44,121 nt of DNA from an uncultured Campylobacter sp. (GCF_937997535.1 NZ_CALKTT010000101.1:1-44121); one strand, 5' to 3'. Positions 33,348-42,826 are shown, numbered from the stretch's first letter. Made by a program: numbers and translations. Notes: a model not told the origin generated them from the letters alone.

Positions 33348-33684
33348 AGCCTTCCTTTCGGTCTTTGCATGAACGCGCGGCGTGATTTTTAAAATCCTGC
33401 TGCGTTAAATTTACCGCGTCGCGCAACTCAGCTCGCGCTAGAGCTTTAAATTTAAGCGGGCGAAATTTTAAAATTCTAAAATTTTTAAATTTCGCGGCAC
33501 CGCGCGCCTACGTAGTTAAAATTTTAAATTTTACAGCGCTGCAAATTAAAATCCTGAAATTTTAAAATTTCAAGGTATCGCGAGCGCCAGCTGATTAAAT
33601 TTTAAAATTTACTGCGTCGCAGGGCGGTTCTGCAAATTAAAATTTTAAAATTTAAAGCGACCGTTAGAGCGACTGCGCCGCAGC
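33348..33684. other. Spacer with an array of A/T palindromes
   Basis: About 340 bp between uppS and the zinc-ribbon gene. It contains the palindrome array described separately (33462-33654). No gene, RNA or clear terminator seen. Confidence 0.6.
33462..33654. repeat. Array of A/T-palindromes at ~40-bp spacing
   Basis: Cores AAATTTTAAAATTT and close variants occur at about 33462-33476, 33516-33533, 33556-33571, 33596-33611 and 33637-33654. Start-to-start distances are 54, 40, 40 and 41 bp. GC-rich stretches of about 25 bp separate them. Confidence 0.75.
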
Positions 33685-34362
33685 TTAAAGACCGCCGAAG
33701 CGGCGTTGTTTGCGGCGGAAATCATCCACTATGCGCGCAAGCTCCTCGCGCGTGAAATCGGGCCACAGCGTCGGCGTAAACGCAAGCTCGGCATAGCTTG
33801 CTTGCCAGAGTAAGAAATTCGATAGCCGCTGCTCGCCGCCCGTGCGCACCAGCAGATCCACGTCGCCGCTGTGCGCGGTATCCAGATGCGCGCCGATGCC
33901 CGCTTCGCTTAGTCGCTCGCCACTTGCAAGCAGCCTCTCGCATGCTCGCACGATCTCGTCTCGCGAGCCGTAGTTGATCGCTAGGTTAAAATTTAGCGCT
34001 CGTCCGTTTTGGGTTAAATTTGAAAGATATTCTATCTCGCTTCGCAGATCGCCCTCAAAAGCCGATATATCGCCGATCGGATAGAATTTTATCCCATTTT
34101 GGATAAATTTTTCGCGGCGCGAGATTAGGAATTTTTGAAGCAACTTCATCAAAAATTCCACTTCGCTTTTCGGACGTTTCCAATTTTCGGTGCTAAAGGC
34201 GTAGAGCGTGAGGTTTGCGATGCCTTCGTCGATGCAAAACTCGCAGATCTGCTCCACGACCTCCGCGCCCGCTTCGTGCCCGCCGGTGCGCAGCAAACCG
34301 CGCTTTTTCGCCCAGCGCCCGTTGCCGTCCATCACGAGGGCTAGATGATTTAGGCTATTCAC
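33685..34362 (-). CDS. uppS: Undecaprenyl diphosphate synthase
   Basis: 225 residues. 'LALVMDGNGRWAKKRG' with catalytic Asp12, 'LTLYAFSTENWKRP', 'NFNLAINYGSRDEI' and 'DLLVRTGGEQRLSNFLLWQ' make UppS certain. It builds the C55 lipid carrier for peptidoglycan and surface sugars from farnesyl diphosphate. It starts 3 bp after coaBC. Confidence 0.97.
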   Translation of the reverse strand: MNSLNHLALVMDGNGRWAKKRGLLRTGGHEAGAEVVEQICEFCIDEGIANLTLYAFSTENWKRPKSEVEFLMKLLQKFLISRREKFIQNGIKFYPIGDISAFEGDLRSEIEYLSNLTQNGRALNFNLAINYGSRDEIVRACERLLASGERLSEAGIGAHLDTAHSGDVDLLVRTGGEQRLSNFLLWQASYAELAFTPTLWPDFTREELARIVDDFRRKQRRFGGL

Positions 34363-34365
34363 GGA

Positions 34366-35547
34366 TCAGATTTTTTTCAGCTCAGCCGCGATTTTTAGGG
34401 CGACTTCGTCCTTCGGCGCGGTGTCGATCACGACCTGATCGTTTTTCGTGATGAAGGTGACCTTAAGGACGTCGCCGCCGAGCTTGATGATGTCGTCCAG
34501 TACGTTTAGGCATACGGCGTCGAGATGCTTTTCGTTTAGCATGCGTTTAGCCTCGCCGACGGCGTTTTCGCGGTCGGTTTCGAGTTTAAAGCCTACTTTT
34601 TTGATATTTCCGCGCACGGAGCTTAAGATATCCTCGTTTTCGCCCAGGCGTAAATTCCAAATTTCGCCGATCTCCGCTTTTTTCACCTTATCTTTGTAGC
34701 GCACCTTCGGCGAGTAATCGCTTACCGCGGCAGCCATTATCAAATACGCGCCGTCTGGGAATTTTGTGCTGTCAAGCGCCGATTTTAGCCCGATAGTGCT
34801 TTCAAATTTAACGAGCTTGTACGGTAAATTTTCATATTCGTTGCTAGAAATCAGCGTCACGTCCGCGCCTAGGTAAAACAGCGCATCGGCAATCGCTTTG
34901 GAGGTTTTGCCGCTGGAGAAATTCGTAATGCCGCGCACGCTGTCGATCTTTTCGATCGTGGCGCCTCCGGTGATGATGACGGTTTTATCCTCCCAAAATT
35001 TATCGTTGTAAAGCGCGCGCTTTAGCGTCTGCATTATCGCCTCGGTGCTCGCTAGCCCGCCCTTGCCGGTGTCGCCGCAAGCTAGGGTTTTTTCTATCGG
35101 ATCCACAAAATACGCATTGACGCTTGCTTTTAGCATATCGATGCAGTTTTTTGTGATATTGTTTTCAAGTAGCGCGGGATTTGCGGCAGGCGCGATAACT
35201 ACCTTGGCGTGAGCGAAAGCCGCGTTTAGCACCTCTAAAAATACGTTGTCGCAGACGCCCCACGCGAGCTTGTTTATCGTATTTGCCGTCGCAGGCGCGA
35301 TCAAAACTAAATCCACCTTGGAATAAGTGATGTGGTTGATACCCGCCTGCCAGTTTTCGTTAGCTTTGCAAAGTACTGGGTGATCGCACAGTGCCTCGAA
35401 TGCCTTGTAACTGACAAACTCCTGCACGCCGTCGCTAAGCGCGACATAGACGTCGAAATTCGACTTTTTCAGAGCGGATAAAATTTCAAACGCTTTGTAA
35501 AAACTGATACTCCCGCAAACCGCCAGTAAAACCTTTTTCTTACTCAT
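34366..35547 (-). CDS. coaBC: Bifunctional phosphopantothenoylcysteine decarboxylase/synthase
   Basis: 393 residues from ATG 35547, preceded by AGGAG; a farther upstream ATG at 35580 is less likely. The N-terminal flavoprotein decarboxylase domain (KKVLLAVCGSISFYKA, 'APATANTINKLAWG', 'APAANPALLEN') is followed by the C-terminal synthetase domain from about residue 195 (VIITGGATIEKIDSVRGITNFSSG). It makes 4'-phosphopantetheine from phosphopantothenate for coenzyme A. It overlaps glmU by 8 bp. Confidence 0.95.
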   Translation of the reverse strand: MSKKKVLLAVCGSISFYKAFEILSALKKSNFDVYVALSDGVQEFVSYKAFEALCDHPVLCKANENWQAGINHITYSKVDLVLIAPATANTINKLAWGVCDNVFLEVLNAAFAHAKVVIAPAANPALLENNITKNCIDMLKASVNAYFVDPIEKTLACGDTGKGGLASTEAIMQTLKRALYNDKFWEDKTVIITGGATIEKIDSVRGITNFSSGKTSKAIADALFYLGADVTLISSNEYENLPYKLVKFESTIGLKSALDSTKFPDGAYLIMAAAVSDYSPKVRYKDKVKKAEIGEIWNLRLGENEDILSSVRGNIKKVGFKLETDRENAVGEAKRMLNEKHLDAVCLNVLDDIIKLGGDVLKVTFITKNDQVVIDTAPKDEVALKIAAELKKI

Positions 35548-36841
35548 CTTCGCTCCTAAAAAATTTATGGAAAAACCCATCTTTGTTGATTTGTTTGCTT
35601 CGGCTGATCGCCAGCGCGCCGCTTGGGACGTCGCTTGTAACCGTCGTGCCCGCGGCGATTATGACGTCGTCGGCTATCCGCACGGGCGCTACTAGCTGCG
35701 TGTCCGAGCCGATAAAGACGTTTTTGCCGATTATCGTTTTGTATTTTTTCTTGCCGTCGTAGTTGCACGTAATCGTGCCGCAGCCGATATTACTGCCCTC
35801 ATCGATCTCGCAATCTCCAAGATAGCTTAAATGCCCCGCCTTGATCTTGTTTACTTTCGCGTTTTTAAGCTCGACAAAATTTCCAATATGAGTGCCTGTA
35901 ACTTCGCATTTTGGGCGCAGATGCGCCATCGGACCGATGTCGGAATTTTTTACGATGCTATCTTCGATGACGCAGCCGCTTTTGATGAGCGAGCTTTCGA
36001 TCACGCAAGGACCTATGATGCTTACGTTTTCTTGCAGCTCGCATTCGCCGATAAATTTCGCCCTGCTGTCGATGTAGATGCTTTGCGGTAGGCGCATCAA
36101 AACGCCTTGCTTCATCAAATTTTCTTTGATCTCGTTTTGCATTAAATTTTCGGCAATGCTGAGGGCGAGCTTATCGTTTATCCCCATGAAGCTTTGCTCG
36201 TCTACCCACACGGCGGCGCATTTTAAGCCCATATCTTTGGCGATTTTGATTGCATCCGTGAGGTAGTATTCTTTTTGCGCGTTATCGGGTTTGATCTGCG
36301 GTAGGATCTGTTTTAGCGCGTCGCTTTTGAAGCAGTAGCAGCCTGCGTTTGCGTCTTTTACCGCCTTTTCTTCCTCGCTTGCGTCCTTTTGCTCGACGAT
36401 CTTTAAAATTTCGCCGCCTCTGGTGATTACGCGGCCGTATCCGAATGGATCGCGCGCGCTAAAAACGCTTAGATTTACCTCCGCGTCCCCCTCGCAGAGT
36501 TTGCGAAGCTCGGCGCTTTTTACCAAAGGCATATCGCCGCAGATTATGAGCGTTTTGGCTCCGCTGATTTCGACCTCTTTTAGTCCGCCTGCAGTGCCGG
36601 GGAAATGCTCGTGGTCTTGTTTGTAGATTTTAGCGTTTGGAAAGTGCGCTAGAACCGCGCTTTTAACCTCGTCGAATTGATAGTGTAAAATCACGCTCAC
36701 GTCGTTTGAAATTTCGTAAGCTTTCTTTAGGATGTGGATTATCATCGGCTCGCCGCAAAGCTCGAAAAGAACCTTAGCTTTTTGCGACTTCATCCGAGTG
36801 CCGAGTCCTGCGGCAAGAACTATAACCGAAACGTCGTTCAT
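35540..36841 (-). CDS. glmU: Bifunctional N-acetylglucosamine-1-phosphate uridyltransferase/acetyltransferase
   Basis: 433 residues. N-terminal nucleotidyl-transferase domain with 'LAAGLGTRMKS' and 'ICGDMPLV'. C-terminal left-handed beta-helix with hexapeptide repeats and 'GHLSYLGDCEIDEGSNIGCGTITCNYDG'. It makes UDP-GlcNAc for peptidoglycan and lipooligosaccharide. AAGG before the ATG; a TAAAAT -10 box lies about 30 bp upstream (36871-36876). In C. jejuni fliP lies next to glmU; here it is absent. Confidence 0.96.
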   Translation of the reverse strand: MNDVSVIVLAAGLGTRMKSQKAKVLFELCGEPMIIHILKKAYEISNDVSVILHYQFDEVKSAVLAHFPNAKIYKQDHEHFPGTAGGLKEVEISGAKTLIICGDMPLVKSAELRKLCEGDAEVNLSVFSARDPFGYGRVITRGGEILKIVEQKDASEEEKAVKDANAGCYCFKSDALKQILPQIKPDNAQKEYYLTDAIKIAKDMGLKCAAVWVDEQSFMGINDKLALSIAENLMQNEIKENLMKQGVLMRLPQSIYIDSRAKFIGECELQENVSIIGPCVIESSLIKSGCVIEDSIVKNSDIGPMAHLRPKCEVTGTHIGNFVELKNAKVNKIKAGHLSYLGDCEIDEGSNIGCGTITCNYDGKKKYKTIIGKNVFIGSDTQLVAPVRIADDVIIAAGTTVTSDVPSGALAISRSKQINKDGFFHKFFRSEDE

Positions 36842-36960
36842 TTTTACCCTTAAATTTCAAAAATCGGATAATTTTAACACATTTAAAATAAATAAAAACC
36901 TAAATTTATGCCGCGCGGGCGAAATTTAAATCCCAAATTCAACTAAAATTTTATAAAATT

Positions 36961-36986
36961 CCGCCTAAATTTTAAAGCTTAGGCGG
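36961..36986 (+). promoter_or_regulatory. Hairpin covering the ribosome-binding site of the EamA gene
   Basis: CCGCCTAA / TTAGGCGG with a 10-base loop. The right arm contains AGGCGG, the only Shine-Dalgarno-like sequence before the TTG start at 36992. Folding would hide it. Confidence 0.45.
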
Positions 36987-36991
36987 ACGTT

Positions 36992-37861
36992 TTGAAAAAA
37001 CTGATTTTGGTTACTTGTATTTGGGCTTTTAGTTTCTCTCTGATAGGCGAGTTTTTGCGCGGCATAGACAGCGCGTATTTGGCATTTTCGCGCGTATCGT
37101 TGGCGCTAATTTGTTTTTTGCCGTTTATGAAATTTCGCGGCGTAAATCCCGCTCTGGCGCTTAAAATTTGCGCCGTGGGCGCCGTGCAGATCGGCGTGAT
37201 GTATATCTTCTACTACCGCAGCTTTGCGTATTTGAAGGTCTATGAAGTCGCGCTTTTTACGATATTTACTCCGTTTTACGTGACGCTGCTTTACGACGCG
37301 CTTAAGCTTAGATTTCGCGCGTTATATCTTTTTAGCGTCGCAGTCGCGGTGCTAGGTGCTTTGGTGATCAAATTCGGCGCGATAAATTCCGAGTTTTTGA
37401 CGGGCTTTTTGCTCGTGCAGGGCGCAAATTTATGCTTCGGGCTCGGACAGAGCGCGTATAAATTTATGCTGGAGCGCCACGGCTTTAGCGAGCAGAAGGA
37501 GCTTTTCGGCTACTTTTTCGTGGGGGCTACCGCGGTTACGGCGATTGCCGCGATCGTGCTCGGGGATTTTTCTAAATTTAATCCTAGCTTCTCGCAAGGC
37601 GCGGTGATCGTGTATCTGGGCACAGTAGCTAGCGCTCTTGGGTATTTTTTGTGGAACAAAGGCGCGTGCGAAGTCGATAGCGGCGTGCTTGCGATTATGA
37701 ATAACGCGCTCATCCCCGCAGCAATCGTCGTAAATTTAGTATTTTGGCAAAAAGATGCCGATCTGGCGCGCTTACTTGCAGGCTCGGCGTTGATTTATGT
37801 TTCGCTAATTTTGCATAAAAAGATCATGAAATTTTACGCCGTGCGCGAGCAAAGAATTTAG
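36992..37861 (+). CDS. EamA-family (DMT) membrane transporter
   Basis: 289 residues with about ten hydrophobic helices in two EamA halves (about 1-130 and 145-280); no other domain. Start is TTG 36992, set by AGGCGG five bases upstream. EamA proteins export amino acids, nucleosides or other small metabolites; the substrate is unknown. Single gene, read away from glmU, with macA next. Confidence 0.85.
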   Translation: MKKLILVTCIWAFSFSLIGEFLRGIDSAYLAFSRVSLALICFLPFMKFRGVNPALALKICAVGAVQIGVMYIFYYRSFAYLKVYEVALFTIFTPFYVTLLYDALKLRFRALYLFSVAVAVLGALVIKFGAINSEFLTGFLLVQGANLCFGLGQSAYKFMLERHGFSEQKELFGYFFVGATAVTAIAAIVLGDFSKFNPSFSQGAVIVYLGTVASALGYFLWNKGACEVDSGVLAIMNNALIPAAIVVNLVFWQKDADLARLLAGSALIYVSLILHKKIMKFYAVREQRI

Positions 37862-37925
37862 TATTTAACTAAAATTTTATATTTTTACATTAGAATTAGC
37901 CGTTATTTTATTTGAAGTTGGCAAA

Positions 37926-39110
37926 ATGAAAAAAACCTTGAAATTTATCGGCTCTATCGTACTTATTTTTATTGCGATATATTTTTTATACGGTAAATTT
38001 TTTAAGCAAGAAGAGGCACCGAAAGCCCTCACCACAAGGCTTGAAAAGGGCGATATAAGAGGCACGGTGACGGCTGCGGGAGAGGTTTACGCCAGGGATT
38101 TGGTCGATGTGGGCGCGCAGGTAAGCGGTCAGATCAAAAAGCTCTACGTCAAAGTGGGCGATATCGTAAAAAAAGGCGATATGATCGCACAGATCGATTC
38201 CGTCACGCAAGAAAACGAGATCGCGCAGCAAAAGGCGCAGCTTCTGATCCACGAAGCCAATTTGGCTTCTGCAAAGATCGCCGCGGCAAACGCCAAAACG
38301 CAGTATAACCGCGAGCTTGAGTTGTATAAAAGAAACGCCGCTTCCAAAGAGGCGGTGGAAAATGCTAAAAATAGCGCCGCTTTAAAGGAAGCCGAGCAGA
38401 AGCAGATCGAGGCGCAGATCGAGCAGACCAAACTTCAGCTAAGCACTGCGGAGACAAATTTTGGCTACACCAAGATCACGGCTCCGATAAGCGGCACGAT
38501 CGTTTCCATGCCGGTAGAGGAGGGCAAAACGGTAAATTCCAACCAAACCACGCCTACGATCGTAAAGATCGCCGATCTAAGCAAGATGGAGATCAAGATG
38601 CAAATCGCAGAGGGCGATATATCCAAAGTAAAGGTCGGAATGGACGTAGAATACTCCATACTATCGGATCTGGATAATATCAAAAAGGCTAAAATTTACA
38701 AGATCGACCCCGGTCTTACCACGCTTAGCGACGGGACTTACGATAAAACCTCTAGCGGTTCGTCCTATTCTTCGAGCAGCAGCGACAGCGCGATCTATTT
38801 TTATGCAAAGATGCTCGTGGATAACGAAAACGATTTTTTAAAGATCGGAATGACGACCGAAAACAACATAATCGTAAGCGAAGCGAACAATACGAGCTAC
38901 CTACCTACCTCCGTTATCAAGCGAGACGGGGGAGGCGATTACGTCACGGTGCTTAACGGCAAAGAGCCTGAGCAACGATACGTAAAAACGGGCGTCAGCG
39001 ACGATTTGAATACTGAAATTTTAAGCGGTTTGGATGAAAAAGATGAGGTGCTTATCGCTGACGGAAAAGCCGCGCCGTTAAATATGGACGGGCCTCCGAT
39101 GGTGTTTTAG
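37926..39110 (+). CDS. macA: MacA-type periplasmic adaptor of an ABC efflux pump
   Basis: 394 residues. One membrane anchor (about 6-22), a beta-barrel/lipoyl part (VDVGAQVSGQIKKLYVKVGDIVKKGDMIAQID, conserved in HlyD-type adaptors), a long coiled-coil hairpin (about 105-175, many Ala/Glu/Gln), and a second lipoyl half ('NFGYTKITAPISGTIVSM'). It links MacB in the inner membrane to an outer-membrane channel. First gene of the macA-macB-OMF operon. Confidence 0.93.
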   Translation: MKKTLKFIGSIVLIFIAIYFLYGKFFKQEEAPKALTTRLEKGDIRGTVTAAGEVYARDLVDVGAQVSGQIKKLYVKVGDIVKKGDMIAQIDSVTQENEIAQQKAQLLIHEANLASAKIAAANAKTQYNRELELYKRNAASKEAVENAKNSAALKEAEQKQIEAQIEQTKLQLSTAETNFGYTKITAPISGTIVSMPVEEGKTVNSNQTTPTIVKIADLSKMEIKMQIAEGDISKVKVGMDVEYSILSDLDNIKKAKIYKIDPGLTTLSDGTYDKTSSGSSYSSSSSDSAIYFYAKMLVDNENDFLKIGMTTENNIIVSEANNTSYLPTSVIKRDGGGDYVTVLNGKEPEQRYVKTGVSDDLNTEILSGLDEKDEVLIADGKAAPLNMDGPPMVF

Positions 39111-39131
39111 TTAAAATTTTGTGGTGTGAAG

Positions 39132-41060
39132 ATGCTAGAGCTTAAAGATATAAACAAAAAATTCATTCTCGGCGATAACGAAATCCACGTACTAAAGGAC
39201 GTAAGCTTGAATATCGAAGCGGGCGAGTTTATATCGATAATAGGGCAATCCGGAAGTGGAAAATCGACGCTGATGAATATAATCGGCTGCATCGATACGC
39301 CAAGCAGCGGAAGCTACAAGATCGAAGGTCGCGAGACTGCGAATTTAAGCGGCGACGAGCTCGCGGCACTTAGAAGTAAAAAATTTGGCTTTGTCTTTCA
39401 AAAATACAATCTCATTGCTACGATGGACGCGACCGCAAATGTCTCGCTGCCTGCGGTGTATGCGGGCGTAGGGGCAAGCGAACGGACGAAACGAGCGGTA
39501 GAGCTTTTAAATAAGCTGGAGCTTGGCGATCGCACCAAAAATTTACCGAGCAAGCTTAGCGGCGGGCAGCAGCAGCGCGTAAGTATCGCTCGCGCTCTGA
39601 TAAACGGCGGCGAAGTGATTTTGGCAGACGAACCTACTGGCGCGCTTGATAGCAAAAGCGGCGAGACGGTGATGCAAATTTTAACGGCGCTGCACAAAGA
39701 GGGCCATACCATCATCATAGTTACGCATGATGCGCATATTGCGGAATTTGCGGATCGCATCATCGAGATCAAAGACGGCAGAATTTTAAGCGATAAAAGA
39801 AAAGCTGAGCGGATTTTTGAGCGCAAAAAAGAGCATATCAAAACGAAAAATTCCTTTATATTTTGTAAAGACCAGCTCATTGAAAGCTTTAAAATGTCGA
39901 TTAGCGCGATATTTTCGCATAAACTAAGATCGATTTTGACGATGTTAGGCATCATCATCGGCATTGCATCTGTTATCTGCGTAGTAGCTCTCGGTAAGGG
40001 TTCGGAGGAGAAAATTTTATCTGAGATCCGTAAAATTGGCACCAATACGATCGATATCTTTCCCGGTAAAAATTTCGGCGACGTGCGTGCGGGCTTCGTG
40101 AGCACCCTTACGATAAGCGATTCGAAGGTTTTGGCGCGCCAGCCCTACGTCGATTATGCCACACCAAATGCTTCTGCAAGCGGTACGGCAACATATGCTA
40201 ATTTAAGCTCCAAGGCTCAACTGCGCGGCGGCGGCGTGAATTCTTTGGCGGTTAATGGCATAGATATAGAAGATGGTAGAAATTTTAGCGACGATGATAT
40301 TAAAAATTCTGCCTCCGTCGCGATTATCGATCCAAACACTAAAAAAACATTTTTTAAAAATTCAGATCCGATCGGCAAGACGATTTTATTTTCGGGTAAG
40401 CCGCTTAAGATCATAGGGGTTTCAGGTAAGGATAAGAATGCCTTCGGAAGTAACGAAAATTTAAGAATTTATGCGCCGTACTCAACCGTGATGAATAAAA
40501 TCACGGGCAATCGAAAAATCAGCTCTATCACCATCAAAATAAAAGACGATGTCAATACTCAAGTGGCCGAAGAGAGCCTAACACAGCTACTTATCCAAAG
40601 ACACGGTTCGCGGGATTTTCATACGATGAACGCAGATACTATCAAACAAACAATACAAAGCACTACCGGCACGATGACGATTCTGATCTCCTCGATCGCG
40701 GTGATCTCGCTCGTCGTGGGCGGTATCGGCGTGATGAATATAATGCTCGTAAGCGTCACCGAGCGCACGCGCGAGATCGGTATCAGAATGGCGATCGGCG
40801 CGAAGCAATCCAACATTTTGCAGCAGTTTTTGATAGAGGCGATCTTGCTTTGCTCGATCGGTGGAGCTTTAGGAATTTTAATCGCTTTGGCGCTTGGATT
40901 TGCATTTAATACCATAAGCCCGGATTTTGCGATGAAATTTACTACCGCGCCTTTCGTGATCGCATTTGTGGCGTCGTCTGCGATCGGTATAGTTTTCGGC
41001 TATCTGCCGGCAAGAAACGCCAGCAGATTAAATCCGATAGATGCTTTAGCACAAGAATAA
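39132..41060 (+). CDS. macB: MacB-type ABC transporter (ATPase plus permease)
   Basis: 642 residues from ATG 39132 (GTG 39126 also possible). N-terminal ATPase: Walker A 'GQSGSGKST', Q-loop 'FVFQKYNL', signature 'LSGGQQQR', Walker B 'VILADEPTGALDS'. Then a first helix near residue 270, a large periplasmic domain, and three C-terminal helices including 'VGGIGVMNIMLVSVTERTREIGIRMAIGA', characteristic of MacB. It drives export of macrolides, toxins, lipids or peptides. 15-21 bp after macA. Confidence 0.95.
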   Translation: MLELKDINKKFILGDNEIHVLKDVSLNIEAGEFISIIGQSGSGKSTLMNIIGCIDTPSSGSYKIEGRETANLSGDELAALRSKKFGFVFQKYNLIATMDATANVSLPAVYAGVGASERTKRAVELLNKLELGDRTKNLPSKLSGGQQQRVSIARALINGGEVILADEPTGALDSKSGETVMQILTALHKEGHTIIIVTHDAHIAEFADRIIEIKDGRILSDKRKAERIFERKKEHIKTKNSFIFCKDQLIESFKMSISAIFSHKLRSILTMLGIIIGIASVICVVALGKGSEEKILSEIRKIGTNTIDIFPGKNFGDVRAGFVSTLTISDSKVLARQPYVDYATPNASASGTATYANLSSKAQLRGGGVNSLAVNGIDIEDGRNFSDDDIKNSASVAIIDPNTKKTFFKNSDPIGKTILFSGKPLKIIGVSGKDKNAFGSNENLRIYAPYSTVMNKITGNRKISSITIKIKDDVNTQVAEESLTQLLIQRHGSRDFHTMNADTIKQTIQSTTGTMTILISSIAVISLVVGGIGVMNIMLVSVTERTREIGIRMAIGAKQSNILQQFLIEAILLCSIGGALGILIALALGFAFNTISPDFAMKFTTAPFVIAFVASSAIGIVFGYLPARNASRLNPIDALAQE

Positions 41061-41073
41061 ACAAGGAGAGAAA

Positions 41074-42432
41074 ATGATAAATTCCAAAGTAATTTTAAGC
41101 GGCGTTTTAGCTGTTTTTATCGGCGGTTGTGCCTCAAATCAAAGTGAGGTCGAATTTAAACCTGTAGAGCATTTCAAGGACGAAAATGCAAGCTATGAAA
41201 TCGATACGCTGTGGTATAAAAAATATGGCGAATCGTACCTAAATAAGCTTGTAGATCAAGCCCTTGCGAATAACTACGATCTAAAAACAGCGGCTTTAAA
41301 CGTTGAGAGTGCTTATGCAAATTTAGGGCTAAGCAGGGCTGATCTTTTTCCTACGCTAAGCAGCTCGTGGAGTGCGGGCGCTAATCGCGACATAAGCACC
41401 GGCTCGAATTGGAACAAAACCTATAGCTCTGGTTTTAACGTAAGCTATGAGCTTGATCTTTTCGGCAAGATCCGCTCGGCGGTAAATGCCGAGGGCTGGA
41501 ACGCTAAAGCCAGCGAGTTTGACCTTGAAAATACTCGCCTGACTCTTATAAATTCTGTCGTAAGCGGCTACTTCGAAATGCTTTATTTAAACGATTCCCT
41601 AAAATGGACAAAACAGAATTTAAGCGATTACCGAGAGATCGAAAAGATAATCAAGGCAAAATATGATTACGGCAAGTCCGAACAGCTTGATTACAGGCAG
41701 ATTCAAAATTCTATTCTAGGGCTTGAAAACAAGGTATTAAGCATTCAAAAAAATATTGAGGATAATCATAAATATATGAGAAATCTCATCTCCTCCAGCT
41801 TGCAATTTGATGATAACACAGATTCGATAAATTCCATAGAATTCCAAGGCGTTGATCTAAATGTACCTTACACAGCGCTTGCTAACCGCCCCGACATTAG
41901 AGCTGCGATCGCTAGGCTAAATTCCAGCTTTTACGACGAACAGACCGCTAAGTTAAATTTCTTTCCTAGCGTGAATTTGGGCGCAGGGCTTACTAATGGG
42001 CAAGGCGTGAGCGCTAACGATAGCTTCAAGCTAAATTTTTTAAGTGGCAACGTAAGCATAAGTCTGCCGTTTTTGGATTATGCGAGGGTTGAAAACCGCC
42101 TTAAAATTTCAGAGATCGCTTTTCGCAAAAACGTCGTAAATTACGAACAGACGCTCTCTAACGCTACGAATGAGGTGCTAAATTTATATAGAATTTATCA
42201 GATCAATCTGGCTAGCCTTAAAAATTTAAGTGCCGCTTATGACGAAAAGGCGCGTATTGCCGATCTTTACGCTGCGAAATACGAAGCTGGCTCAAGTGAG
42301 CTGAAGGATATGCTAGAAGCCCGCACCGACGCCGTAAATGCCAAGATAAACGAGCTAAATCAAAGATATTTGACGCTACAAAATGAGGCGGCGATCTATC
42401 GCGCGATGGCAGGCAAATTTAAACGCAAATGA
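41074..42432 (+). CDS. Outer-membrane efflux channel lipoprotein (TolC/NodT family)
   Basis: 452 residues. Lipoprotein signal 'VLAVFIGGCAS' with lipid-modified Cys19. Two OEP-type repeats follow, with 'SYELDLFGKIRSAVNA' and 'ALANRPDIRAAIARLNSSFYDEQTAKLNFFPSV', as in CmeC/OprM/NodT proteins. It forms the outer channel of the pump with MacA and MacB. AAGGAGAG before the ATG; 14 bp after macB and overlapping the next gene by 4 bp. Confidence 0.92.
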   Translation: MINSKVILSGVLAVFIGGCASNQSEVEFKPVEHFKDENASYEIDTLWYKKYGESYLNKLVDQALANNYDLKTAALNVESAYANLGLSRADLFPTLSSSWSAGANRDISTGSNWNKTYSSGFNVSYELDLFGKIRSAVNAEGWNAKASEFDLENTRLTLINSVVSGYFEMLYLNDSLKWTKQNLSDYREIEKIIKAKYDYGKSEQLDYRQIQNSILGLENKVLSIQKNIEDNHKYMRNLISSSLQFDDNTDSINSIEFQGVDLNVPYTALANRPDIRAAIARLNSSFYDEQTAKLNFFPSVNLGAGLTNGQGVSANDSFKLNFLSGNVSISLPFLDYARVENRLKISEIAFRKNVVNYEQTLSNATNEVLNLYRIYQINLASLKNLSAAYDEKARIADLYAAKYEAGSSELKDMLEARTDAVNAKINELNQRYLTLQNEAAIYRAMAGKFKRK

Positions 42433-42782
42433 AAAAGGTTTTGATATTTTGGTTGCTTTGCGGCGCAATATTTGCTGATTCCACGGCACTAAGCGCGCAA
42501 GATGACTCAGTAAGCTTTGGTGCCAGCGCTTACGTTGCGAACGATAAACAATCAGAATTTGAGAAAAACCATAGTGAAATTCTGCTAAATCGTCAAAAAA
42601 ATGAATTAGATAGGCAAAGCCTGCAAAATAATTTGCAACGTGAATCAAAAGGCGTAGGCGACCACGATGATTTTTCGATGAAAAAGCAGCCGATGCAAGA
42701 CATCAAGGAGCGAAACAATAAAAATGAGCAAGACTTAAAACTGCGCCGTAAAAAGCTGCAAGGCGACGCTTATCGGCGCTAG
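42429..42782 (+). CDS. Small secreted protein, efflux operon member
   Basis: 117 residues. Signal peptide (about 1-17, MKKVLIFWLLCGAIFA). The mature part is highly charged and rich in Gln, Lys, Asn, Asp and Arg, mostly helical ('NRQKNELDRQSLQNN', 'ERNNKNEQDLKLRRKKL'), without membrane helix or cysteine pairs. No family recognised. The start overlaps the efflux channel gene stop by 4 bp, so it is translated with the MacAB pump and may be an accessory factor; this is inference. Confidence 0.7.
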   Translation: MKKVLIFWLLCGAIFADSTALSAQDDSVSFGASAYVANDKQSEFEKNHSEILLNRQKNELDRQSLQNNLQRESKGVGDHDDFSMKKQPMQDIKERNNKNEQDLKLRRKKLQGDAYRR

Positions 42783-42818
42783 GGCTGCTTTTGTTTATCG
42801 GTTTTTAAGTAAAGTTTC

Positions 42819-42826
42819 TATAAAAT
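42819..42826 (+). promoter_or_regulatory. -10 region of the rpmH operon
   Basis: TATAAAAT lies about 32 bp before the rpmH ATG, preceded by T-rich DNA, the usual Campylobacter sigma70 pattern. Confidence 0.45.
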
